A stretch of DNA of 64,000 bases, from assembly GCF_000378725.1 (NCBI RefSeq), contig NZ_KB900372.1, positions 93,470 to 157,469 of the forward strand, written 5' to 3'. This document shows, piece after piece, positions 10,514 to 18,194 of the stretch. The stretch's first letter is position 1. Each line of letters opens with the position of its first letter. Made by a program: the position numbers and the translations under genes. Under the pieces are notes generated by a model, which was not told the origin of the DNA, made no database searches, and saw nothing but the letters and a program-made list of their open reading frames with translations. The stretch comes from Peptoniphilus lacrimalis DSM 7455. Its GTDB lineage: Bacteria; Bacillota; Clostridia; Tissierellales; Peptoniphilaceae.

Positions 10514-11302
10514 TTATTCTGCACTTGTCCAAAAATCCTCTACAGTTTCATTAAACTCTTGTGGCACATCCATATTGACACAGTGTCCTGAATTTTCAAA
10601 AATGGCTACCCTACAATTTGGCTCACTTATTTTCCATTGTTTTACTGCCTCTAATTCCATTGGAATATCAAAGCTTCCACATCCAATCAACAAAGGGTAA
10701 TTTCGTTTTCCAGTTTTATACTTATTTATCATACTATTGAGCCTTGCCATAAATATAAATGATTTTTTAGGAAAAAGTATGTTCATATCAAAAAACTCAT
10801 CTTGTGCCTGTAAAGTATATGCAGAAATTTTCTTGTTCTCTTTTGCAAACCACTTAATCGAAAAGAGAGCTTTCAACATCATAATCTTCTGTTTCGCACC
10901 ATTTTGCTTTTGCATTTTAATATCAACATTATTGATATCATATCCTCCAAAGCAAGCCATTGAACTTACTAAGTTTGGATAATGATTCGCAAAATCCTGT
11001 GCCAATACTGCTCCTAATGAAACACCGACAATATGTACTTTTTTAATATTTTCCACCTTTAAGATTTCGAATATCCATTCTGACATTTTATCTATGCCAT
11101 CCCCTTTTTGGGTATCCGTTGACTGCCCATGACCAATAATGTCAACAGCCAAAATATTGTATTTGTTGTGAAAGTATTCAAACTGTGATTTGAACATATT
11201 ATGATTGACAAAAGCAGCGTGAATAAAAAGTATCCATTCAGTATAATCTCTTCCACTGATAAAATATGTGATTGGTGAATTAACTAACTTTATTGATTTC
11301 AT
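10514..11302 (-). CDS. Cytoplasmic alpha/beta hydrolase (lipase/esterase-like)
   Basis: The product has 262 residues, typical of the alpha/beta-hydrolase fold. It has the oxyanion region LFIHAAFVNH at about 26-35, DIIGHGQS at about 54-61, the nucleophile elbow VGVSLGAVLAQ at about 92-102 (serine in GVSLG), and the catalytic histidine in ENSGHCVNMDVP near the end. There is no signal peptide. Its ATG overlaps the stop of the upstream padR remnant (ATGA), so regulator and hydrolase were once one operon. PadR regulators often control neighbouring detoxification genes, but the substrate here cannot be inferred. Confidence 0.8.
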   Translation of the reverse strand: MKSIKLVNSPITYFISGRDYTEWILFIHAAFVNHNMFKSQFEYFHNKYNILAVDIIGHGQSTDTQKGDGIDKMSEWIFEILKVENIKKVHIVGVSLGAVLAQDFANHYPNLVSSMACFGGYDINNVDIKMQKQNGAKQKIMMLKALFSIKWFAKENKKISAYTLQAQDEFFDMNILFPKKSFIFMARLNSMINKYKTGKRNYPLLIGCGSFDIPMELEAVKQWKISEPNCRVAIFENSGHCVNMDVPQEFNETVEDFWTSAE

Positions 11303-11856
11303 ATCTTGCTTCCTTTCATTTCATCAAGAAGTTTTTGCCACCACTCGATATTGAATTTCATAAGATCTTTTCCATATCGAGTTGCAGTAAACTGATAATG
11401 AAGAATATCCTTATTTTCATCAAAACTTTGAATTTTACTGCTTCCTTACAAAGTGCATTCAACATATCATAGTGTTTTTTAACTTTAAAATATACACTTG
11501 TAATCCCGACTCACGTTTTTCTTTTGTTGAAAAGCCCATAAAGTATAATTTAGCCAATTCAGGATTTTTGCTGTTCTGTATTTCCATTGGAGCGGATACC
11601 CACTCAATGAAATTTTGTTTTCCACTATCCGTTATTGAATAATTTTTTTATATCGCCCATTTTCAATAGCTTCTTCATACTTAATATATCCACAATTAAG
11701 CAATTTTTTTATAGCAGCTTGTATACTTCCCATACTGCTGCTATACATCAAATTAAATGGAGCTTCATACCAGATATATCCTATAAGGGCTGTATAGTAG
11801 AGCTTTTCAGCTTTGCTTATTCCCCGCTTCCTAAATCGTTCTTTGTATCTCCACAC
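11299..11856 (-). pseudogene. PadR-family regulator, 5'-truncated and frameshifted
   Basis: The first frame (11632-11856) gives RGISKAEKLYYTALIGYIWY, then SSSMGSIQAAIKKLLNCGYI and ENGRYKK, a recognisable PadR winged-helix region. Continuation in other frames gives SITDSGKQNFIEWVSAPMEI, LAKLYFMGFSTKEKRES and finally EWWQKLLDEMKG with a TGA overlapping the hydrolase start. At least two frameshifts are needed. There is no ribosome site before the GTG, and a stop lies immediately upstream. The 5' end sits only 38 bases from the recombinase stop at 11894, which suggests the mobile unit removed the promoter and start. Confidence 0.65.
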
Positions 11857-11893
11857 ACCATATCAATACAAACATAAACATCAATATAATTTT

Positions 11894-13759
11894 TCAGGAC
11901 TTTTTTCGTCCTCCATCGCCATCTTCATTAAAGACATAATGCTTGTAAAACTGCTTAAAATGCAGGATTTTCACGATTTCACTCTTTGTATCAACGCTAT
12001 GCACTCCACATGCGTTGTCTTTTGCTTGGGAACATAATTTTTTATCCTCGTCATTCTTGTAGGGGCACAATTTATTAATGTCATTGTCTTTGGCATTTTT
12101 TCTTTTATCTTTGAATTTATTAGAATCTTGACTATCTTTAACTCCTGTTTTGAAATAGAATGTTAAGTCATAAGGATGAACTGTTCCGTCTTTGTCAATT
12201 CTTCCAACCACGACTTTATCAACTATGCTTTCAAATACTGTTCTGTTAAATTCTTCTATAATTTCTCTATTTTCTAAGATCTTTTTAAATTGCTTTAGTC
12301 TTTCTTTAATAGAGTTTTCATCTTTTATCGTTAGTTCCAGTGTTTTCTTTTCATCAAGTAATTCTTCTTTTTGTTTTGTAAGTTTTTTATACTTTTTAGC
12401 ATAAACTTCTTCGTCTATACTGTCTTCTAAATGAAGATCAACTAACTTTCTTTCTTGACTAATAATTCTATTTAATTGGTTTTCTATCTTTTTCAAATCT
12501 TTGACTAAGGTATTATCATTTATTTCTTCTTCTACAATTTTTAAAAAGTCATCTATTACTGTTGAATCTGCATTACATAATTGCCTATAGCTTTCAACAA
12601 ATGCTTTTTCTATTGCTGCTTCTTGTATTCCTTTTGAATGAGGGCAATATTTTTTACCTTTTTTAGTTGACTTTACACATTGCCAGTTAATTTTCTTATA
12701 AATTGAACTAGTGTGCCATGTTCTTCTTGAAAGTATTTCACCACAAAATCCACATTCTAGCATACTTGAAAAAGCATATTGCCTTGATAGTTTCTCTCTC
12801 TTTCTATCCTTATTAGCAATGGTGTTTCTATTTTGTGCTCTCCTGAGTCTAATCTCTTGTGCCTTTTCAAAATCTTCTCTTGATATAATTGGCTCGTGAT
12901 GATTTTCAATGTGGTATTTATCAGATTCACCAAAGTTTGCTAGTCTTCTTTTTGTTATGGGATCAACTGTGAAGGTCTTTCCCATTAGTATATCTCCAAT
13001 ATACTTTTCATTTTTAATTATTCCTAACACTGTAGTATCAGACCATTTTGTTTTACCTCTCGGGGTGAGATATCCTTGCTCTTCTAGTTCCCTGCCAATG
13101 ACTGAGCCACCATTGCCCTCTAAATATCTTTTAAAGATGTATCTGACAATTTTGGCTTCTTCTTCATTTATAGAGATACTTTTTGTTATAGGGTCATAGT
13201 CGTATCCAAGGCAACCTTGAAAGCCAATAAGCTCCCCCTTTTCCATTTTCATTTTCAGTCCTTTTTTTACATGGGCTGAGGTATTTTCTACTTCTTGTTG
13301 AGCTACTGAACTTAATATTGTTAATAGTAACTCTCCATCCATTGTCAAAGTATCTATATTTTCTTCTTCAAATACTACACCAACATTGTTTTCCTTTAAT
13401 AGTCTTACATATTTTAAGGTATCTAATGTATTTCTAGCAAATCTTGATATAGATTTAGTAATTATCATGTCTATATCTCCATTTTGGCAATCACTTATTA
13501 GTCTCATGAAATCTGCTCTTTTAGTAGCAGTTGTTCCTGTTGTTGCTTCATCTGCATATATACCAGCCAAAGTCCAGTTTTTATTATTTTTTATTAGATT
13601 TGTGTAATAATCAACTTGCGATTTATATGATTCAAGTTGGTCTTTACTATCAGTGCTAACTCGACAATATGCTGCAACTCGTTTTAAATCTAAATGTAGT
13701 GCATTTCTATTTCTAGCTCCTGTATTTGAAGCTTTTATTAATTTTACTTTAGTATTCAT
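11894..13759 (-). CDS. Large serine recombinase (lone copy)
   Basis: The product has 621 residues. The resolvase N-terminal domain begins AAYCRVSTDSKDQ at about 30-42 with the catalytic serine in RVS. It continues through YADEATTGT and DMIITKSISRFARNT with the conserved arginines near SRFARN. A recombinase domain follows at about 190-300, then a zinc-ribbon-like segment (CGFCGE, then CVK...CPH at about 345-385) and a coiled-coil DNA-binding region. It is of the TnpX/CcrB large serine type, which cuts and rejoins DNA at att sites. It is separate from and unlike the overlapping trio at 16.7-21.6 kb, so it probably belongs to another mobile unit. The C-terminal tail beyond about 560 is lysine-rich and atypical. 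An ATG follows GGAGGT. Confidence 0.9.
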   Translation of the reverse strand: MNTKVKLIKASNTGARNRNALHLDLKRVAAYCRVSTDSKDQLESYKSQVDYYTNLIKNNKNWTLAGIYADEATTGTTATKRADFMRLISDCQNGDIDMIITKSISRFARNTLDTLKYVRLLKENNVGVVFEEENIDTLTMDGELLLTILSSVAQQEVENTSAHVKKGLKMKMEKGELIGFQGCLGYDYDPITKSISINEEEAKIVRYIFKRYLEGNGGSVIGRELEEQGYLTPRGKTKWSDTTVLGIIKNEKYIGDILMGKTFTVDPITKRRLANFGESDKYHIENHHEPIISREDFEKAQEIRLRRAQNRNTIANKDRKREKLSRQYAFSSMLECGFCGEILSRRTWHTSSIYKKINWQCVKSTKKGKKYCPHSKGIQEAAIEKAFVESYRQLCNADSTVIDDFLKIVEEEINDNTLVKDLKKIENQLNRIISQERKLVDLHLEDSIDEEVYAKKYKKLTKQKEELLDEKKTLELTIKDENSIKERLKQFKKILENREIIEEFNRTVFESIVDKVVVGRIDKDGTVHPYDLTFYFKTGVKDSQDSNKFKDKRKNAKDNDINKLCPYKNDEDKKLCSQAKDNACGVHSVDTKSEIVKILHFKQFYKHYVFNEDGDGGRKKS

Positions 13760-13814
13760 TTTACCTCCTTCCCATTTTGTATCTTTCTACAGTGTTATTA
13801 TATCACAAAATTAA

Positions 13815-13952
13815 CTACTTTCTATCTCTCTTCTTATAATCATTTTCTATTCTATTTTTTATTTTTGTATATTCCTTATCATTAATTAATTTAAGATCAT
13901 AAAGTCTACATAACATAGCAACTCTCATACTATAAATCTTTATTGCTTGCAT
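13815..13952 (-). CDS. Small recombinase-linked protein (45 aa)
   Basis: A very strong AGGAGGT site lies seven bases before ATG. The peptide starts MQAIKIYSMRVAMLCRLYDL, has LINDKEYTKIKNRI in the middle and ends KKRDRK. The amphipathic helical layout with a LINDKEY element resembles short SHOCT-like helical modules. It precedes the recombinase by 55 bases in the same direction and is probably cotranscribed. It could be a recombination directionality factor or regulator, but that is inference from position only. Confidence 0.6.
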   Translation of the reverse strand: MQAIKIYSMRVAMLCRLYDLKLINDKEYTKIKNRIENDYKKRDRK

Positions 13953-14078
13953 TTTTACCTCCTATGTAAGTTAATTTTTTTACCTTAGTAAGTTGTTTAA
14001 ATTTAAAATATGCTAAACCCACCTAAGCAACCTCAATAATATTGGTACTTCAAAGTATTTTGATTTTTATAGAAAGAT

Positions 14079-14115
14079 GACAAAATACCCCTCACCTTAT
14101 AAAGTGAAATTTGTC
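14079..14115. other. Imperfect inverted repeat upstream of the 45-aa ORF
   Basis: GACAAA and TTTGTC flank TCACCTTATAAAGTGA, a near-perfect dyad. It lies upstream of the small ORF and recombinase and could be an operator or recombination site. The remaining AT-rich sequence between 13953 and 14186 shows nothing else. Confidence 0.3.
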
Positions 14116-14186
14116 CTCTTTGGTAACCAGAATTTTTATTTTTTTATAGTATTTTTGAATTTTAATGATTAATTTGAACATAAAAA

Positions 14187-14225
14187 GAGGACTTATGCTA
14201 TTGGGCATAAATCCTCAAAAATAAA
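14187..14225 (-). terminator. Intrinsic terminator after the broken ECF ATPase gene
   Basis: A 12-bp stem pairs GAGGACTTATGC with GCATAAATCCTC (one G-T pair) around a short loop. Read on the minus strand it is followed by a run of five T residues. Confidence 0.65.
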
Positions 14226-14245
14226 AAAATATTATAAAGTTTATA

Positions 14246-15611
14246 TTATGGAGTATTCAAAAAAATACTATTCATAACTTCTCGTTTTTCTTGCGTGTTT
14301 ATCATATGTCCCTCTTCTAATTTACTAATGTATGCATTTTCATAAATAAGTGAAATCAATCACTTTATCACAAACTGACTCTAAAAACTCAACATCATGG
14401 GATATTATTAAAATTAACTTATCTTCTTCTTTTACTTTCTTTATGTTTTTAGCTACTATTTTCATATTTCTATAGTCCAATCCACTGGTTGGTTCATCGA
14501 AAAATAGAATTTTCTTGTCTGATAGTAAAGCGGATAAGATAATTACTCTCTGTTTTTGTCCTCCTGACAAGGTGTGAGGATTCCTATCACTGATATTTTT
14601 CAACTCCATATCTTTTAGCCAAGTATCTAAAACATAATCATCTTTAATATTTGATGTTAATACTATTTCATCTTTGACAGTGTCCGTGAATAACTGATAG
14701 TTCACTTCCTGCATAATAAGCAGGCTCTCATTTAGCCTACTTTTTATATTTAAATTCTCATCATCTTTTAAAATTTTACCTTTATTTGCTTTGTATAAGC
14801 CACATATGATTTTTGCTAATGTAGACTTCCCAATTCCATTTTCTCCAACAATCCCAATAATATTCCCATAGCAAAATTTAAGATCCTTGATGGACAAAAA
14901 TATTTTGGTATTTCTTTTGAATATCAGATTTTTTAACTCTAATAAAGTCCCTTCATTTGAAGTTTCAAAATCATCAAATCTTTCAATAGCTTTATAATCA
15001 GAATGCCTAAGTCCTGTTCTCATTCGTTCATCTTCACTTAGATTTTCAATTTCGTCCATACTATATTCTCTGATGATTTTTCCATCCTCTAAGTATATTG
15101 CTCTATCAACAATGTCTTTTAAATACCACAACCTGTGTTCTGCAATAATAATAGTTTTTCCTAAAGATTTAAGCTTTTTTATTGTAAGCGATAGTTCTTT
15201 CATTGACTTTATGTCTAAGCTTGAAGATGGTTCATCAAGAATAAATATCTCAGGGTTTAATGCGTAAATGCTTGCTATAGCAATTTTCTGCTTTTCTCCT
15301 CCAGAAAGATTGAATATATTTTTATTCATCAAGTTTTCAAGATGAAGCTCTTTTTCTACCTCTTTAACCCTTTTGTTAATTACGTCTCTTTCTATTCCGT
15401 AATTTTCTAAACCAAAAGCAATCTCATCTGTAGTGTTTGTTGTATAAAATTGTGTTTTAGGATTTTGAAAAACTGAACCTACATCCTTAGATAATTTATA
15501 AATTGGTGTGGTAAATGTATTCATACCATTGACCATAACACTGCCAGAAATGTCCCCATTATAAAACTCAGGTATTATACCGTTCATAAGCTTTAATAGA
15601 GTCGACTTTCC
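14246..15611 (-). pseudogene. ECF-type double ATPase, 5'-truncated at Walker A and frameshifted at its end
   Basis: The sequence begins exactly at GKSTLLKLMNG, the second half of the first Walker A motif. An in-frame TAG and unrelated sequence precede it. Two ATPase halves follow: the first signature NLSGGEKQKIAIAS with LDEPSSSLD, and the second P-loop GENGIGKSTLAKI with LSGGQKQRVIILS and DEPTSGLD. About 45 N-terminal residues are missing. At the 3' end the frame stops after VIDFTYL, but another frame continues YENAYISKLEEGH to a TAA at 14246. The organisation matches the intact ATPase at 28.5-29.9 kb. No T or S component is adjacent, so even a restart at an internal ATG would give a P-loop-less protein. 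Confidence 0.75.
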
Positions 15612-15620
15612 CTACAATGT
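15605..15620. other. Junction where the ECF ATPase gene is cut
   Basis: Homology to the ATPase stops between GKST and the preceding codon at about 15611-15613. The sequence beyond (CTACAATGTCAAGCAATTG) belongs to the KilA-N side. It is a likely insertion or deletion junction. Confidence 0.5.
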
Positions 15621-15640
15621 CAAGCAATTGTTACATAAAA

Positions 15641-15665
15641 TTAGACGATATTTCTATCGCCTAAT
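15641..15665 (-). terminator. Terminator after the KilA-N gene
   Basis: On the minus strand, TTAGGCGATA pairs with TATCGTCTAA around a GAAA loop and is followed by TTTT. It lies 16 bases past the KilA-N stop. Confidence 0.65.
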
Positions 15666-15680
15666 TTATAAATAAAACTT

Positions 15681-16484
15681 TTATTTTAACTTTTTTATAC
15701 GTTCACTTTCTGTTAGAATCCTCATTTGTTCAATAGCAATTGCATTTAATTTTTCTATCCTTTCAGTTGCATCCATTCCCTCATTTATGAAAACAGCATT
15801 TAAGTTCTCAAGATTTGATAAACACACTAATTGTGATATATCAGCATAGTCTCTCATATTTCCTTTTAACTCCGGATTATTTTCACGCCATTCTTTTGCT
15901 GTCATTCCAAACAAAGCTACATTTAATATATCTGCTTCACTTGCATAGATATAGTTTATTCTTTCCTTTGATAATTTTTCAGGGACAAGTTTATTCTTAA
16001 TTGCATCTGTATGAATTTTGTAATTTATCTTAGCTAAATTCCTCTTGATATCCCAACCTAATTGTTTTTGTTCTTCTTCTTTTAAGCGCTCAAACTCTTT
16101 AATAAGATAGAGCTTAAAATAAGGTGATACCCACGACGCAAATTCAAAAGCTATGTCTTTATGTGCATATGTTCCACCATATCTTCCTGCTTTGGCAACA
16201 ATTCCGATAGAATTCGTCTTATTGACCCATTGTTTAACCGATAAAATAAAACGATTAAAACCTGCTTCATTTTTAATTCCCTCGAATTCGGTGGAATTAA
16301 AATTCGCATTATACATTTCTTCCCATATTCCTAAAAATTCAATTGTATTTTTATTCCTTAGCCATTTTTCTATTAGTGCCACACCATTTTCAACATTTCT
16401 AACCATTTCGGTTAAAGAAATATAATCTCTATTATCTATGGCAATAATGCTAATTTCTGATCCTTCTACATTTATTTTAGACAC
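15681..16484 (-). CDS. KilA-N domain protein (phage-type DNA-binding)
   Basis: I chose the GTG start at 16484 because GAGGTGA lies six bases upstream. A longer frame to 16508 lacks a site. The protein has about 267 residues. The KilA-N domain covers residues about 1-140: DYISLTEMVRN, then IEKWLRNKNTIEFLGIWEEM, FNRFILSVKQW and GGTYAHKDIAFEFASWVSPYFKLYL. A coiled helical region follows (FERLKEEEQKQLGW), then KLSKERINYIYASEADILNV. KilA-N proteins are usually phage or mobile-element regulators or antirepressors that bind DNA. It lies between the cut ATPase gene and the recombinase trio and is probably an accessory gene of that end. Confidence 0.8.
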   Translation of the reverse strand: MSKINVEGSEISIIAIDNRDYISLTEMVRNVENGVALIEKWLRNKNTIEFLGIWEEMYNANFNSTEFEGIKNEAGFNRFILSVKQWVNKTNSIGIVAKAGRYGGTYAHKDIAFEFASWVSPYFKLYLIKEFERLKEEEQKQLGWDIKRNLAKINYKIHTDAIKNKLVPEKLSKERINYIYASEADILNVALFGMTAKEWRENNPELKGNMRDYADISQLVCLSNLENLNAVFINEGMDATERIEKLNAIAIEQMRILTESERIKKLK

Positions 16485-16560
16485 AAAAATCACCTCACAA
16501 TATCTCATTTTAACTATAATTATATCATTTTTTTATTTGTTCCTAAATATTTACCCTATC

Positions 16561-16655
16561 AACTCATAGTAAACAGTACTATTTATTTCCGCAAATTTCC
16601 TCGCCATTATTTTCACTTTGGCGTATTAAAATTAAAGTTGGCGAGATTATGAGTT
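16561..16655. other. Nested inverted repeat beside the recombinase trio (candidate att region)
   Basis: AACTCAT (16561) pairs with ATGAGTT (16649), and inside these CTCGCCA (16600) pairs with TGGCGAG (16639). Another TGGCG occurs at 16619. The region is non-coding and lies just beyond the last recombinase gene. Nested dyads of this sort suit a serine-recombinase attachment site or a regulatory site. The crossover dinucleotide cannot be fixed without the other end. Confidence 0.4.
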
Positions 16656-16673
16656 ACTTTTAATGCTATTCAT

Positions 16674-18194
16674 CTATTTTTCTAAAATTTCTATTTCTCC
16701 ACTTCTTGATACAATTATTTTATCAATTTTATTGTCTAAATAAGCCTTCAATAAACTTTCTTCGTCTAAGACTGTAATATCCGTTTCTTTCCTTGAATCA
16801 ATCTTCTCTGATTTTAATTCTTTCAACCTACTCTCCAGTAATACCTTTTTATCATGGATAAAAGTTTTTTCCTTTAAATAGTCATCTTTTGAAATATTTT
16901 TCTTTTTATAGTTTTCATAGATGATTTGTAAATTACTGTTTAATATGGATATTTCCATTAGAATCTCTTCTTTCACATTCTTGTGTTCTATGACTTTCTC
17001 TTCATTTAATGTGTTTTGTATCTTAAAATCTTTTAATTTGGGTTTTATAAGTTCAATAATATCTTTCTCTTTGATATTGTTTGGTTTTTTCTCAGCTTTA
17101 CATAAATTACAATAATAACTTTTATACTTGTATATTTTATCCGAATTTTTCTTTTGTCTAATATCACTGCGAAAACTCATATGTCTACCACATTCTTTAC
17201 AAAAAATCTTATCAGAAAAAATAGAACGATTTTTGTTTCCTGTATATCCTCCAAAACTTCTTTTTTCTTTTATTTCCTTTACCTCATCAAATACTTCTCT
17301 TGAAATAATCGCTTCATGGGTATTTGGAAGAATTTTCCACTCCTCTTCAGGAAGTAAAATTCTTTTTCTTCCACCTATTTTTGTTTCTTTGAATTTATTA
17401 TATACATAATCTCCTGTATATAGTTCGTTCCTTGTAATCTGTGAGATAGCTGCATTTGTCCAAACTCTTTTCTTTACCTCACTTCCAGTAATTAAATTTC
17501 CAGTATAATCAGAAAGTTTCAGTTCTTCTTTTCGTTCAGAGCGTGTAATATAACCTTTTTCATTAAATATATTAGCTACTTGAATACAGGAATATCCTTT
17601 TAGCAATAAATCAAAAGCTTCTTTAACTATAAAAGCTGTTTTTTCATCAATGATGATACTATGTTTATCTTTTGGATCTTTAATATATCCAAAAGGTGCT
17701 GCCCAATTTATATTTTTCCCCTGCGATTTAATTTGCCTAATAGAACTTCTTACCTTTTCAGATAATTCCTTACTGAATAAATCATAATACAATGTCTTAA
17801 ACTGTGTATCTGTATCTAAGCCATTACCTTGTTCTTTTAAAGAATCATAGTTGTCATTAATAGCAATAAATCGTATTTTTAGAAATGGTAATATATTGCT
17901 TAAGTAATCCCCAAGCAAAATATAGTCTCTTGAAAACCTAGACATATCTTTTACAATTATAGTTCCTACTTTACCACTCTTTATATCCTCAATAAGCCTT
18001 AAAAATGAAGGTTTATTTGTATTAGTGGCAGAATATCCATCATCTACATATTCTTCTATTTCACAACTTTTTAAAGATGTTTCATTTTCAATGTAGCTTT
18101 TTATATAATCTCTTTGATTTGCTATACTTTCACTTTCATCTACTTTGTGATAATCTTCTTCAGAAAGTCTTAAATATATAGCTATCTTATTCAT
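16674..18194 (-). CDS. Large serine recombinase, third of a trio
   Basis: The product has 506 residues. The resolvase domain starts IAIYLRLSEEDYHKVDES at about 4-21 with the catalytic serine in RLS. It continues YVDDGYSATNTNKPSFLRL and VKDMSRFSRDYILLG, then the recombinase region with TRNELYTGDYVYNKF at about 260. Zinc-ribbon cysteines follow (CKECGRHM, then CNLCKAE at about 330-365), then a coiled coil. It overlaps the previous gene by eight bases, so the three are translationally coupled. It is the shortest of the trio. Confidence 0.9.
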   Translation of the reverse strand: MNKIAIYLRLSEEDYHKVDESESIANQRDYIKSYIENETSLKSCEIEEYVDDGYSATNTNKPSFLRLIEDIKSGKVGTIIVKDMSRFSRDYILLGDYLSNILPFLKIRFIAINDNYDSLKEQGNGLDTDTQFKTLYYDLFSKELSEKVRSSIRQIKSQGKNINWAAPFGYIKDPKDKHSIIIDEKTAFIVKEAFDLLLKGYSCIQVANIFNEKGYITRSERKEELKLSDYTGNLITGSEVKKRVWTNAAISQITRNELYTGDYVYNKFKETKIGGRKRILLPEEEWKILPNTHEAIISREVFDEVKEIKEKRSFGGYTGNKNRSIFSDKIFCKECGRHMSFRSDIRQKKNSDKIYKYKSYYCNLCKAEKKPNNIKEKDIIELIKPKLKDFKIQNTLNEEKVIEHKNVKEEILMEISILNSNLQIIYENYKKKNISKDDYLKEKTFIHDKKVLLESRLKELKSEKIDSRKETDITVLDEESLLKAYLDNKIDKIIVSRSGEIEILEK

